Assembly: GCA_029953675.1 (NCBI GenBank)
Contig: JAMWBK010000005.1
Location: 1,302,001 to 1,366,000 of the forward strand
Source: Rhodosorus marinus
Lineage: Eukaryota > Rhodophyta > Stylonematophyceae > Stylonematales > Stylonemataceae
Direction of reading: 5' to 3'
DNA: 64,000 bases
The stretch's first letter is position 1. Each line of letters starts with the position of its first letter. Made by a program: the position numbers and the translations under genes. The notes beneath the pieces are model-generated. The model was given only the letters and a program-made list of their open reading frames with translations. It was not told the origin of the DNA and ran no database searches. Positions 1-10,687 of this stretch are shown one piece after another.

Positions 1-631
1 GGAGAATTCGCATAGCCCTGGAAAGAAAGTGAACCGAGCTGAAGAATAACAAAAAAAAAGGGGTTGATGTTTCTGTTGGGCGTCGGAAGGACGCGCTGTC
101 GTTAGCTTTGATGGGAAGCCTGCTCCCAAAGCCCGGTGCCCAATGGAGAAGTTAATAGGACATAATGTATGGTAATCGACCGCTTTGACTTTGCAGGGGC
201 CCTTCAAAGGGATGATCCATTCTGCCAGCCTATGGAGGAACCACCAACATCGACCCGTCATTTTAGTCTAATGTTCATCACCATCTACAAAAACTGTCCC
301 ATTCTCATGTAGGACAATTTGTCCCATCCCGTGATCATTTTAAAAGGCTCTTATTTTAAAAGAAAAAGGAAAACTCTGAGTGATACGTGTTGAGATCGTT
401 TGCACGCTTTGAGAGCGTTGGCGGAGGAGCTGGCAGTCTACATAGAAGAGAAGAGTACTTAAATTGGAAGGAGAACGAGGGTTTTCTGAAGTGGGTTGCA
501 TTTTTTGGGGGGATATGTTTAGGATTTGTTGTCTTACGCGCTTTTCATTGTCTTGAGGAGGGCGCGGGGTGGGAGCGGGGGGAGGGTGGAATGTATGGAG
601 CAGTTTGATTGTTAAGGTTTGGCGATGAGCG
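1..631. other. no gene recognised at left edge
   Basis: Short open frames exist here but none shows a recognisable domain or a convincing start. The last part is probably the 5' flank of the gene starting at 632. Confidence 0.4.
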
Positions 632-3080
632 ATGTTGAAGAGCATACAGAAGAGGCTGAAGAAGTCGCTATCCAAGGTAGGGGGTTTTTAAGAGCAGGGG
701 CTCATCTAGGCCCAGGTGTTGATCGACGATTTGTTTCGAGTTTGTTGTCTTTGCTTCTTTTTTTTTTTGCTTTTGTTTGGTTTTTTTCTGGTTGTCTTAC
801 TGGGTGAGTGGGTCTCTTGATTCTGTCCTCCCGGGGGGGGTTCTGTAGGTTGCTGCGGACGGGAGTGTGGTTGAAGATGAATCGAAACCTGATGAGGCAG
901 AGGAATCTGCTGATGCAGTCCCGGCTGTGAGATCCTCATCCGTGGTTCCTTCCGCCGCGGTGGAGAGCACGAAGGGCGAGCGCACCAGACAAGGAGCAGA
1001 CGCGGCGGTGAGGACCTCAACAATATCCGGGGATGCGTTCGAAGTTTTTGACAGAGTGCGGGCGACAGGGTCACAACCACCGCCAGAGGATGCCGCTGTG
1101 AGATCTTCCTCGTTACATGCCTCAGCTCTGCAGGAGGAAGCAAGTACCACCTCTAAGGGACGTTTGAATAGAGAACTGTTTGTCAAGGTATGCAATACGG
1201 AAATCAGGAACGAACAGACTGGATACGATCCATGAAATCCCTCAACATTTACCATCTTGTAGGCTCGTGAGGATCATGCGTACGAGGAGAGTCCAGATAC
1301 AGTCGCTGCGAGATCAGGATCAGTTCTAATAGCCACTCAACAATCCATTGATCTTGAACTACCTACTTCCGATGACCAAGGCCAGCTACCGGATCTTGCG
1401 TATCGAGCAGAGTCGATCATGGGGAAGGGTGTGGAAAGCGCCGAACTGCATGCAGGGGCTCTCGAATATCGAAGCAACGAAGCAGCCAGTCCCTCTCAAC
1501 CCAGATCAGGTGGTTTGGGGAGCGAACACGCAGTACTCGACGACCGCGCAGGCAAAGCCAGTTCTGTCTTTCTGAGCGGGAGAGAAAGCATCACCTCTCA
1601 ACACGAGGATGCGCCATTGCACGAGGCGGCAGAGAAGACTGGCTCGATCTACCTCGGGGCCAGGGACAGCATGATTCCTGAACCAGCGGAGGCTGTGTCC
1701 ACTCGCGAAGCCGCGGACTCTGCTTCTAGAACAGCCTCCGTGTTCCTGAGCGCGAGAGAGAGCGTATTTAGGCCCTCTGAGGACGAGGATGTTTCTGCAG
1801 AGGTTGCTTCCGCTGCTAAAATGGATTCAGTCTACCTGAGCGCGAGGGAAAGCATGGTACTGGAGACGCCGCTCAATGCAGATGACGCTGCTGACGCTGC
1901 GAAGAAAACAGACTCTGTACACCAAGCTTCGTGGCAAAGCTTCGCACCTGGAGAAGCCACAGTGCTCGGTAAAGCCGGCGATACAGGCGATGCAGTTCCT
2001 GACCGTGCGCAGAAAGCAGGATCTGTGTTCCAAGGCTCTTATGAGAGCATGGCTCCGGGAGCTGCTACACAGACAGTCCAAGAAGATTTTCCCTCGGATC
2101 AGGCGCAGAAAACACCATCAGTCTACCTTGATTCCAGGGAGAGCTTTGCTCAAACCCCCGCAATGCAAGCTTCAGAGCTAGAATCAACTTCGACGGAGAA
2201 ACCTGGTGAGAAGGACAGCAAGGCCCCGAGCGGGAGAGCGGCTGCGGCTGCAGCCTTGGGCGCTGGTGCTGCAGTTGCTGCTGGAGCAGCAGTGGCCGCA
2301 GGAACTGCACAGAGAGCTCCGAAACCACCAGCTCCATCATTCAAGAATACCGAGAGTGATCTGCCGCCAAGGGCAACACCTCCGGTGGGACGAGTGCCTT
2401 CGAGCCGGCGAGCGATGCCGGCGATGGCCGCGAAGGGCTCGCAGGCTCCTTCTACGGATCCATCAGCATCCCAGAGGATGACGGAGGTGCCATCCGCACG
2501 TCCCGGGCTTGCCCCCTCGGCCTCCGCAGTACGAGACGATAAAGCGTTTCGAGCCCCATCTTTCATGGGAGGGTCTGGTAGCTATGTAAGCACTACTTGT
2601 GGAAAACAGAAGCGGCGAGTATTTAACCAAGGTGCTAATTTGTGTAAGCTGAAAACTTGCCTGCTTTTTCCAGACCTCCAACGCATCCTCCTTGCAAGTT
2701 AACCCAGCAGCAGCTGTTAAGGACACGTCGTTTATGGCCGGTGGGCTTAGCTCCGAGGTGTGGGACTCGTTTGACGCCGTTTCCTTGCCCAATTGCCTCA
2801 ACAGACCATGTATTCTTCGGCTTTGTTCCTAGGTAATCGGATCGGGTGTCCAGAAACGCGAAATGCCCCGGAATGTGACCACAGAATCTGACATTTTCGT
2901 AAGCGCATGCACGAGCTCCTTCACGTTGTTTTCCGGACAGTCCATGGATCGCTAATTGGAGCGCTAATTTTTGCGTTTCGTTACTGTCAGGGAGAGGGCG
3001 ATTCTAAGATGGTGCAGCGCGTCACAACGGAGCCTCTTGTAGCGGAGGTAGATTTCCTCCTCCTCTGGACTACCACGTAG
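632..3080 (+). CDS. uncharacterised protein with seven SVYLSARES-type repeats
   Basis: Exons read as 632-676, 849-1187, 1263-2585, 2674-2757, 2833-2898 and 2991-3080; every join is in phase 0 with GT-AG borders. The ATG at 632 is chosen because only its frame joins the second exon; it gives a basic N-terminus (MLKSIQKRLKKSLSK). The third exon carries seven copies of a motif of the form S-V-Y/F-L-x-A/S-R-E/D-S spaced by acidic, Ala/Glu-rich linkers, then an Ala-rich stretch and a Pro/Ser-rich low-complexity tail. The Ser/Arg/Tyr-rich repeats look like docking or phosphorylation sites, but that is inference and no known domain is seen. If the GAG|GTAGAT at 3047/3048 is used as a donor, the frame can join the WrbA-like exon downstream (acceptor near 3139 or 3151), making one fusion protein; otherwise it stops at 3080. 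Confidence 0.6.
1558..2155 (+). repeat. seven protein-level repeats, SVYLSARES type
   Basis: Variants read in order: SVFLSGRESI, SIYLGARDSM, SVFLSARESV, SVYLSARESM, SVHQASWQSF, SVFQGSYESM, SVYLDSRESF. They recur every 25-40 residues and are usually preceded by Lys-Thr/Ala-x-Ser. The middle two have lost the Leu and Arg. Confidence 0.8.
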
Positions 3081-3103
3081 CCTTGATAGTTCACCCTTTG
3101 CTG

Positions 3104-3996
3104 ATGATCTGCTGCTATTTCTCTACCGATGAATCCAAGGATGACAAGCAGAGAGCTCTAGACTCATCCCTTGTCGCACAAGCTTTTGCAGCCGCGCCGC
3201 TGTTCTCGTCGGAAAGAAAATCCAAGGCTCAGATTACCGTCTTGATCTGTAAGTTGAATCTCGTCTGCAGTGAATTCTGCATCCATGCCGTACAAAGATG
3301 GGACGTTCTGATAATTGTGCTTGCTCGCTCGACTCAGATTCAATGTATGGTCATGTCAAGATCATGGCTGACGCAATGTTGGAAGGACTGAGGTCGGTAC
3401 CAGGCGTAGACGTCAGTGTATACCAGGTTGCTGAGACGCTGGATGATGAGGTGCTTAAGAAGCTTCCCGCGAAAGCGACGTCCGAATTTCAGACACTAAC
3501 GGTCGCCGATGTTGAGATCTTGACGAAGGCAGACGGGATAGTGTTGGGTGTTCCCACCAGATTCGGGGCAATGCCCACACAGATGAAGGTTTGTCGAAAG
3601 ATTCTATCATGTATGAGGCCGAAGAACCTCAACTGATCATTTGGAGCTATCGGACCGCAGGCTATCCTCGACTCGTGCTACTTTTTATGGAGGGAGAATG
3701 GTCTCCTCGGTAAGCTTGCCACCGTTTTCATGTGCTCGGCCTCGATGCAAGGTGGTCAAGAAACGACTATGCTCTCTACCATTCATGAACTCGCACACTA
3801 CGGAATGCTGTATTTCCCAATTGGGATAAGACCGGAGATGATCCACGCCAAGGAGCCACTAGGGGGTACCTGCTACGGAGCGGGGTCCTTCACAGCGGCA
3901 AATGGAACACGCCTACCGTCGGAAACTGAGAAGCAGCTGGCTCGATACCAAGGAAACGCATTCGCTACGAAAGTTAGAGAGTTCGTCTGCACCTAA
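3104..3996 (+). CDS. WrbA-like flavodoxin-fold NAD(P)H:quinone oxidoreductase
   Basis: Reduces quinones with NAD(P)H through bound FMN, by family; protects against redox-cycling quinones. Exons 3104-3248, 3338-3588 and 3661-3996. The first join restores the family's phosphate-binding loop (TVLIYSMYGHV), the second gives PTQMK followed by AILDSCYFLWREN. Later landmarks are GVPTRFG, QGGQETT, the ELAHYGMLYFPIG stretch and a C-terminal GAGSFTAANGTRLPSE, all in WrbA order. An apparent GTAAGC at 3711 is coding, not a donor. The start is uncertain: 3104 is the first in-frame ATG and gives an unusual N-terminal leader of about 45 residues before the flavodoxin fold. That leader may instead be the tail of the upstream repeat protein in a fused gene. 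The protein ends 31 bp from a convergent small gene. Confidence 0.85.
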
Positions 3997-4027
3997 CTAA
4001 CAAAGAACCAGAACAACGAAAATGAAT

Positions 4028-4312
4028 TCATACACAGTAACTAGAACGATTCGGAGAAAGACTGTCACCTCCTTTCGTGAGCTCCGCGGCTTCCTGATAG
4101 ACCTTTTTCGAGAGGCTCAATTTGAGATTGTGTCGATCGCATAGGCTAAGCAGTAGCTCCTTCAGTCCATAGTCCCAATCTTCACGGAGTGGACTCGACG
4201 AAGAATGGGCTGAGCCTTGGCCAGTTAACATAGTGGATTTGGATGTGCCAGGTCGGCTGACATTTGTGCTTTCAATTCGAGGCCTGCTCGGCAGTTGAAT
4301 CTGCTCGGACAT
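4028..4312 (-). CDS. small hypothetical protein, 94 aa
   Basis: An intact frame with an ATG, convergent with the WrbA-like gene and filling the gap before FPG. The N-terminal half is Ser/Pro/Thr-rich and probably disordered. The C-terminal half (DWDYGLKELLLSLCDRHNLKL onward) looks like an amphipathic helix pair. No family is recognised. It may be genuine because the gap is otherwise empty and the composition is protein-like. Confidence 0.4.
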   Translation of the reverse strand: MSEQIQLPSRPRIESTNVSRPGTSKSTMLTGQGSAHSSSSPLREDWDYGLKELLLSLCDRHNLKLSLSKKVYQEAAELTKGGDSLSPNRSSYCV

Positions 4313-4764
4313 GTGGAATAAACATATTTTGGTGTACTTATCTCGCAGATAGACTCAGGCGTACAGCCCTGTTAACAGGGCCGTCTCAGAAAATGAGCAT
4401 TGAGCGAGTTGCTGGCATCTTCATTGATCGTTTCCTCTGGTAGTGTTGCTAAACTGCACTGCTAGACATGTCTCATCGACTTTGAATCTGAGAGATGTCG
4501 TCAGTTGAAAGCACGCGCTTTCTTTTGCAGTACAGGACGCTCCAGAATCCTCGGAATGTGAACTTTGCACTTGACAGGAGAACTTGGATGGACGTTTTGA
4601 TGGAGGATGTGAGCAAGTTCACTCACAGCTTGACTTTGGGAGCCCGGCTGCTTTGACAAGGGGTTCGCCTATTTGCTTTCGATCCCCCGAGTTTTGGTTG
4701 CTTTTTGCAAGTCCTGAAAATATCGATCGAATCGTTTTCGGTTTGTCCGTTTGGAAGCGAATCG

Positions 4765-6551
4765 ATGCCGGAGCTTCCTGAAGTTGAGCACGCGCGAAGG
4801 CTGCTGCAGCGGCACTTGGTGGGTAAGCTCGTTCGATCGATGACGGTGGATGTGGCCGATGATAAGGTCTTCGAGGAATGTTCCAAGACGTTCGAGAAGA
4901 TGATACTAGGAAAACGGTTCATGTCTGCGCACAGAAAAGGCAAGCTGCTTTGGCTTGAAACCGATCGGGCACCTCATGCGATCTTCCATTTAGGCATGAC
5001 AGGTGCTTTCTTCATCCGGGGTGAGGAACGTATCCGATACGTTGACACTCGAGGAGGTCATGAAAGCACTTGGCCGCCTCGATTTACGAAACTAAGGCTT
5101 CAGATGGACGACGGTACTGAGGCCGCATACACAGATCCGAGACGATTTGGGCGGATCCGGCTCTCCGATGATCCGAGAAAGTTCATATCGGACTCGAAGC
5201 TTGGATTTGATGCCCTGAACGAGCTTCCTGACGAGGCCGCCTTCCTAGAGGAGTTGCAGAGGAGGAAGCGATCCGTATCGAAGGCTCTTTTACTCGATCA
5301 GAGCTTTGCTGCTGGAATTGGCAATTGGGTAGCTGATGAGGTGAGAGCGAGAGGCCGATGCATCTCCATAACACTTGGCCATGGTTTTAACCAGATAACG
5401 TACACAGGTTCTGTTTCAGGCTAGGATTCATCCCCAGAGGCTCGTCGGTTCTCTTTCAGAATCCGAGAAGCGTCAGCTGAGGTTGTCCATTCATAGCGTC
5501 GTATCAAGTGCTGTGAACGTTGACGCGGATTCGGATAAGTACCCAAGGTCTTGGCTTTTCCACTACCGCTGGAGCAAGTCAAAGAGTGGAAGAGTCGTAA
5601 ACGACGAAGGATTGGAGATCAGGTTCGAGACCGTGGGCGGAAGAACCTCGGCGTTTGCTCCAAAGGTTCAGAAGCTTCGTTTTGGTTCCGAAGGTGCTGC
5701 TTCTGGCACCGTTTCAAAGGGGAGGGAGGTGATAGCGAAGAAGAAAATGAAGAAGACGAAGAAGAACGTAGATATCGTGGAGGAGGCAGAAGAGGAGGGA
5801 GAAGGGGAGGAGGTTGGTAGAATTAGTCCAGTTGGAAATATGAGGAGACGAAGCAGGAGGCTCGCTGCTCTTCAGGAGCATGAGGATGAGGAGGTGAAGG
5901 AAGGCCCACGTGGTGATGAGGTGAAGGTATGTGTCAAGGATGAGGAATCCTCAAAAGAAGCGGGGTTGGCTGGTTCTGACTTGGAAGAGGTTGGGACAGG
6001 TGCGAGCGAAGAGGGTGATGCGAAAGAAGAGGCCGACGTAGGGGCGAGCGGAAAATCTGCGAAAGAATCTGAAGACGATGATGATGATGAAAATTTAACA
6101 ATGATTGGAGCCCTTGCGGTTCAGAGAATGGAATCGAGAGGCGAGAATGCGGATGGCTCTTCTCGGCGACAATCAGTGACGGGTAGAGTGGAAGCAAGGA
6201 GAAAACGGAAACGCGCACCAAAGGTATTCAACAGAAAAATGGATGTAAGAAAAGCGTAAATGCCTCTGAGTCGGATGTCCTAACTTTTGTGCTGCTTTTC
6301 ATGGTTTCTTCTCGTCCAAGGCGGGAACAGATGACTGGAAGGTAGAGGTAGACCTGTTGTTTGAGCTACTTGGCGGGAGCGAGGAGGCGAAAGTGCTCAC
6401 TGTCGATAACCTTGTAGAGGCCGCCGCAAACGCCGGGGAGAGTCTAACTTCAATCCAAGCCCAGGATATGATCACGTTGTTCGATCGAACTGGCACAGGG
6501 ACCCTCACCAGACAGGATTTTGACGAAGTGGTGCTGAAGACGGGTCTTTGA
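4765..6551 (+). CDS. FPG1: formamidopyrimidine-DNA glycosylase (plant FPG type) with charged tail and C-terminal EF-hand exon
   Basis: Bifunctional glycosylase/AP lyase that removes oxidised purines from DNA in base-excision repair, probably in the nucleus. Exons 4765-5340, 5408-6244 and 6321-6551. It begins MPELPEVEHARR, so after Met removal the catalytic N-terminal Pro and Glu are present. The H2TH region reads GIGNWVADE then VLFQARIHP across the first intron; using the acceptor at 5407 rather than 5419 is what restores this motif. The domain ends with GGRTSAFAPKVQKL and lacks a zinc finger, as in plant FPG. A Lys/Glu/Asp-rich tail of about 200 residues follows, also plant-like. The frame would stop at 6259, but a good GTAAGA donor at 6245 and an acceptor at 6320 join in phase to an exon encoding one degenerate EF-hand (DRTGTGTLTRQDF). 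That fusion is inferred; the glycosylase itself is certain. Confidence 0.85.
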
Positions 6552-6960
6552 AAGGCACGATCCGAAGTATCTCAACTTTCGTCAAATGCCAATCCTCCAC
6601 GGACTTGGGGGGCGCGTTCTACAGGCGCAACCGCCAGGGAGAATCTAACCTCGATCCAAACCCAGGATATGGTTACGGTATTCGATCGAACTGGCGCAAG
6701 GACCCTCTCGAGACAGGATTTCGACGAAGTGGTGCTGAAGACGGGTCTTTGAGAAGCGCGATCCGAAGTATCTCAACTTCCGTCAAATGCCAATCCTCCA
6801 CAGACTTGGGGGTGGGGTGGGGTTTCGATCGAACTGGCTCAGGGACCCTCACAAGACAGGATTTCCACGAAGTGGTGCTGAAGACCGGTCTTTGAAAAGC
6901 GCGATCCGAAGTATCGCAACTTCCGTCAAATGCCCTCCCTCCATGGGGACTTGCTGGGGC
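6441..6960 (+). repeat. three tandem, decaying copies of the EF-hand exon end
   Basis: The stretch from the EF-hand loop through the stop codon and into the 3' flank recurs. The landmark CGATCGAACTGG is at 6482, 6683 and 6826, and each copy is followed by GAAGTGGTGCTGAAGAC, GGTCTTTGA and then the same untranslated block (CGATCCGAAGTAT). Only the first copy is connected to an open frame. The others have lost frame and carry indels, so they look like non-functional duplications. Confidence 0.85.
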
Positions 6961-7978
6961 GTTCTGACTCTGACTCCGCTTCCGCCACCCAAGCACACCC
7001 GATTCCCACTTGCCTTCCGACATCCCCCAATCACGCTTTCCAAACGTCGTTAAATGAAACTTACTAAATAATTAAAATTTTCACAATTTTTCTATCCAAT
7101 CAAACGAAGAGAATCCCACTGCAGACCAGATAACGTTCTATTTACTTCCATATTTCACCTTCACACATTCATCAATAAAATCGAATGTTTTAAATCACAC
7201 TCGGGCAATCCGCACGAAATTTTGCGCCATTCTAACCCTGTCCCATCCCATCCGCCACCGCGAAAAAATCTCTTCTAAAAAATATCTCATATATTCAATC
7301 AATCATTAAATATACGCCAATAAAAACGATATAATCGTAATATTTGAGTAAAAAACATAAAATAAAATTAGTCTACCGTTCTCGGAGGTCAACCCTCTTG
7401 GATATTTTATCCAAAAAACATACACCGACTGGATATCCCATTAGTCCGAAAGAAGAGCATTATTTACCCCCCTGATGGGAATTGGAAAGGTTTGATTCAA
7501 ATGTTGTATTTAATAATAATTAATTGACAGTTGCAATGTAAATGATATTGTAGGTAAGGGGCCAGATTAATTTTGAGTTTACTTATCTTTTTGTTTAGAT
7601 AAGTCGTGCGGATTGGAAGGATAGTTTTACGTCAGTGTGTTGGACAGCTGATTCTTTGGCTCGGGGAAGGAAGGGAAAGGGAGGGAGTTTTAATTAGAAA
7701 CGGCGATGAGTTGGGAGAGATAGAGAAAGAGGTGTTGGGGTTTGGAGGGGAGAGGGGAGGGAGAGTGATGATGGTTATATAGGCACTATAGATAGTCTGG
7801 ATGAGGGATAAGGAGGAGATGAGGAGAGGAGGAGATGAGGAGGTGACGAGAGGTGAGGAGGTGTTGGGTTTAGTAGTGTTGGTGTTAGGGGTTGTGAGGT
7901 TTCCTTTGGTTGTTGGTTCGTGGTGTGGTGCTCGTTTGTTGTTCCTTTCGAGGTGGAAAGGGGGAAGTTATTGTTAGA
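6961..7978. other. intergenic, AT-rich core
   Basis: About 7040-7560 is AT-rich with no frame of note; 7660-7900 is G-rich with GAGGAG runs. This probably holds the promoter of the hydrolase gene, but no clear TATA box or other element is visible. Confidence 0.5.
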
Positions 7979-9531
7979 ATGGGTATGGAATCTATGGACA
8001 GTGATCGGTTTAGGGTAGCCGGATTTGCGACCTGGATTGCGGTTGCACAAGGGCCCAAGGGGTCGAAGGGACAGCGGAGTACTCAGAGGCAGGTTGAGCA
8101 GCGGAAAACGACGTGGTCCTTAGGGAAGGGAGAAAGCGCTCCGCAGAAGGCTGAGAAAAAGCTTGAAAAGCGTGGGGATAGGGTCTCGACATCGGCGCAA
8201 TCGCGGGGATGGAGGAGACATCCGGGGTTGAAACTTAAGTCTGTGCCAAACTTGGACGGTGTTTACCTTCACTACCATACGGCTAGAGGCGCAGGGAAGA
8301 CCAATTCTGCCCCTCCAGTTTTGTTTCTTCCCCATGGTCCTCACGCTCCCTGGATGTTTGAGGAGAAGCTCTTACCCTACTTTGCGAGACGCGGTTTCTC
8401 AGCGTATACTTTTGATCGCCACGGCGCGGAGTATGGTGAGTTGGTGCAAGCCGCCATCGAGTGGTGTGACTAGATGTAATGCTTAACGGTTTGCGCTCGC
8501 GGAACCTGTGACTAGGACAAGAGCAGCGTTCATTTAACTTAGATGAGTTGTGTCAGGAGGTGGAAGAAGTTGCTAAATCCCTACCGAGCCCACCGGTGAT
8601 TGTGGGTCATGGTACAGGAGGGTTCATCGCACAAGCGTAAGCAAATTCCGTCAGAAGATGCCCTCGAACGTCTGGTGTTGACGAACGGGATTGCCACCTC
8701 TTCGCGTTCGCAGGCTGATTGAAAGGCGGAAGATAGACTCTCCCGCTGTGGTGCTTCTTTGCCCAGTCCCTCCGTCCGGATCAACCTCGCTTATGATCCG
8801 ACACTTCTTGAGATCACCCAGGGAAGGATTCCGGCGCATGCAAGCAGTGCTCAGGGGCACTGCTTATGACAGCGCAGAGGCTATGAGAGAAGCCTTCTTC
8901 ACAGTAAGCTTTGGCGGCAGTCCAGGCAAGCCCCGGCCAGAGTACTCGAGTCTTGAGTGTCTAATCCGACTCGTTGCACGTCATAGGATAAACTGAATGA
9001 AAGACGGCTAAGGTCGTTCCTTCGCAGAGCCCGTAAAAGAGCCGCTGTACTAGGAAAGTCCGCGCATGTCAGCTACACCCTGAAACCGCTGAATATATCT
9101 GACGAGGTAGGCTTTTTGCAACGCTGGAAACGATCCTTGACATATTGACTGAAGCGTGGATATTCTGTACTCTGTTGCAGATTGTTCAGGAATTTGAGGG
9201 TAAAGTGATGGTCCTCGGTGCGGAAAAGGACTATTGGATTGATAATGAGGCGCTGCTGGAGACAACTAGGAAGTGGATTCCGGAGCGGGTACATCCCATG
9301 GTTATACCTGATTCGGCGCACGACTTCGTTTTGGACGAAGACTGGCGAAGGGGTAAGTAAACTGTTCCCTCGAACTGTATCTTTAGCTTAGACTTGCAAC
9401 TTACGGCACCACTTTCAAACGCAGTATCTGACGTGGTTGTCGAGTGGCTGCAACGAGTAGTGGCGGCGACAGAGATTATGGATCTAATGGCTGAGCATAC
9501 ACAACCTTCGATATCTGACTTTGAACTTTAA
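7979..9531 (+). CDS. alpha/beta-hydrolase fold protein
   Basis: Exons 7979-8435, 8516-8636, 8714-8903, 8987-9106, 9181-9352 and 9425-9531 (introns 72-83 nt). Landmarks of the fold appear in order: oxyanion segment LFLPHGPHAPWMF, a strand-and-helix FSAYTFDRHGAEYG, nucleophile-elbow-like GHGTGGFIAQA, PAVVLLCPVPPSG, a helical lid with HFLRSPREGFRRMQAVLRG, then VMVLGAEKDYWID (acid loop) and PDSAHDFVLDEDW (catalytic His). In the elbow the usual Ser is Thr (G-H-G-T-G-G), so a serine-hydrolase mechanism is doubtful. The N-terminal 90 or so residues are basic and may include an organelle-targeting peptide. The substrate cannot be told from sequence. Start choice: ATG 7979, with a second in-frame ATG at 7985. 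Confidence 0.8.
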
Positions 9532-10687
9532 CAGCTGGCGAGACGCGTTGCGAACGACCCGCATAGGCAGCAGGCCTGCGGTATATTTAGAAAACTGCCC
9601 TGAATTGCATCAGCCCGGCACAAATTTCGTATTTATATTTCAAAAGAGATACACTTTACAACCAAAATGTATTCTCAATGCAGATCCTGTGACCTCGACC
9701 ACAATTTAGACTATAGCGTGACTTGAAATCTGCAAAACCCTACCCACAGCCAGCGGCTGGAACCACCGACAAAGGTCCAGCTCCTCACCGGTTCGCTCAC
9801 AGTTCCTCACCCAGTGCCAAAAAAACCTCTCGGCTGACACTCCAATCATTCTCATCCCTTTTCAATCAATATAATCCAGATCAATCAAATAAAAACAACA
9901 CGTGGCTGAAAACAATTAGTCATTTTTAAATCAAATAACTCTATACATATAAAGTATATACTTTAAAAGTCGCATATTAACGGTTAAGAAACGGGAAACA
10001 TTTGGCTTTTTGTGGAGGTTTGGATGTTATTGGCTTAAAATAAGAGAAAATAGAATACTCCGTAGATAGTTTAAAACGATCAAGGGAAGGGAGAGGGAAA
10101 GGGGGGGGGCTGATGGTCGGCTTTGTCGAGCTGGATAGAAGAGACGTCCTAAGAACAGGGTCTCTGTTGTGGAGACTTTTTCACTCTTTTGAGCGACTGC
10201 CTTGTTTTGCGCTACTACGAATGAGAGACTATTCTTACGTTGGTCTGTCTTCTCCTTGAGGCGTTTTTTTTTTTATCCCTGTGACGTTCTAACTAGCTCC
10301 TTCAGGTTTTTTAAGACCTCTCTCCCCTTCCCCCCCCGTCCTAGTCCCGACTTCCTGTCTCGGCTGTTTTCTTTTGCTTAGGGTAAGGCAGTGTCTATTG
10401 AGTGATGGGACAGGTGGTATTGCTAGCAATGGTTTTGAGTGGTCTGAAAATTGGGAGACCGGTTTTGGGAAAAGCGGGTGAAGGGGAGCTTTGATAAGGA
10501 TTTTGAAACGGATGATAGGAAGGACTGAGTGTAGTTTGTTAGAGGATCCGTAGGATCGATCTGGAAGGTTGATCCTCGTGTCTTTGGCTTTGGCTGGTTT
10601 TGTGTTGGTGAGTAGTTGGGATCGAGGGATTGTGGAGTTGAGCGGTTGGGCTGAGGTTTTTAAAAAGTTACTTTCTTGGTTGTCAAG
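9532..10687. other. intergenic, no gene seen
   Basis: AT-rich around 9840-10080 and then GT-rich with poly-G and poly-T runs. A 154-codon frame on the minus strand at 10289-10753 has the low-complexity Pro/Ser/Lys composition of a chance frame and is not called. Confidence 0.5.

Noticed and set aside
706-1255. Minus-strand frames of 145 and 152 codons
   Set aside because: Antisense shadows of the repeat-protein exon, which has a consistent spliced plus-strand model.
5408-5419. Alternative FPG acceptor at 5419
   Set aside because: It would delete VLFQ from the H2TH motif; the acceptor at 5407 restores the family sequence.
8637-8722. A reading ERLVLTNGIATSS that looks like an alpha/beta hydrolase strand
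   Set aside because: It is in a frame that cannot be joined to the neighbouring exons; the intron 8637-8713 joins the flanking exons cleanly, so this is chance.
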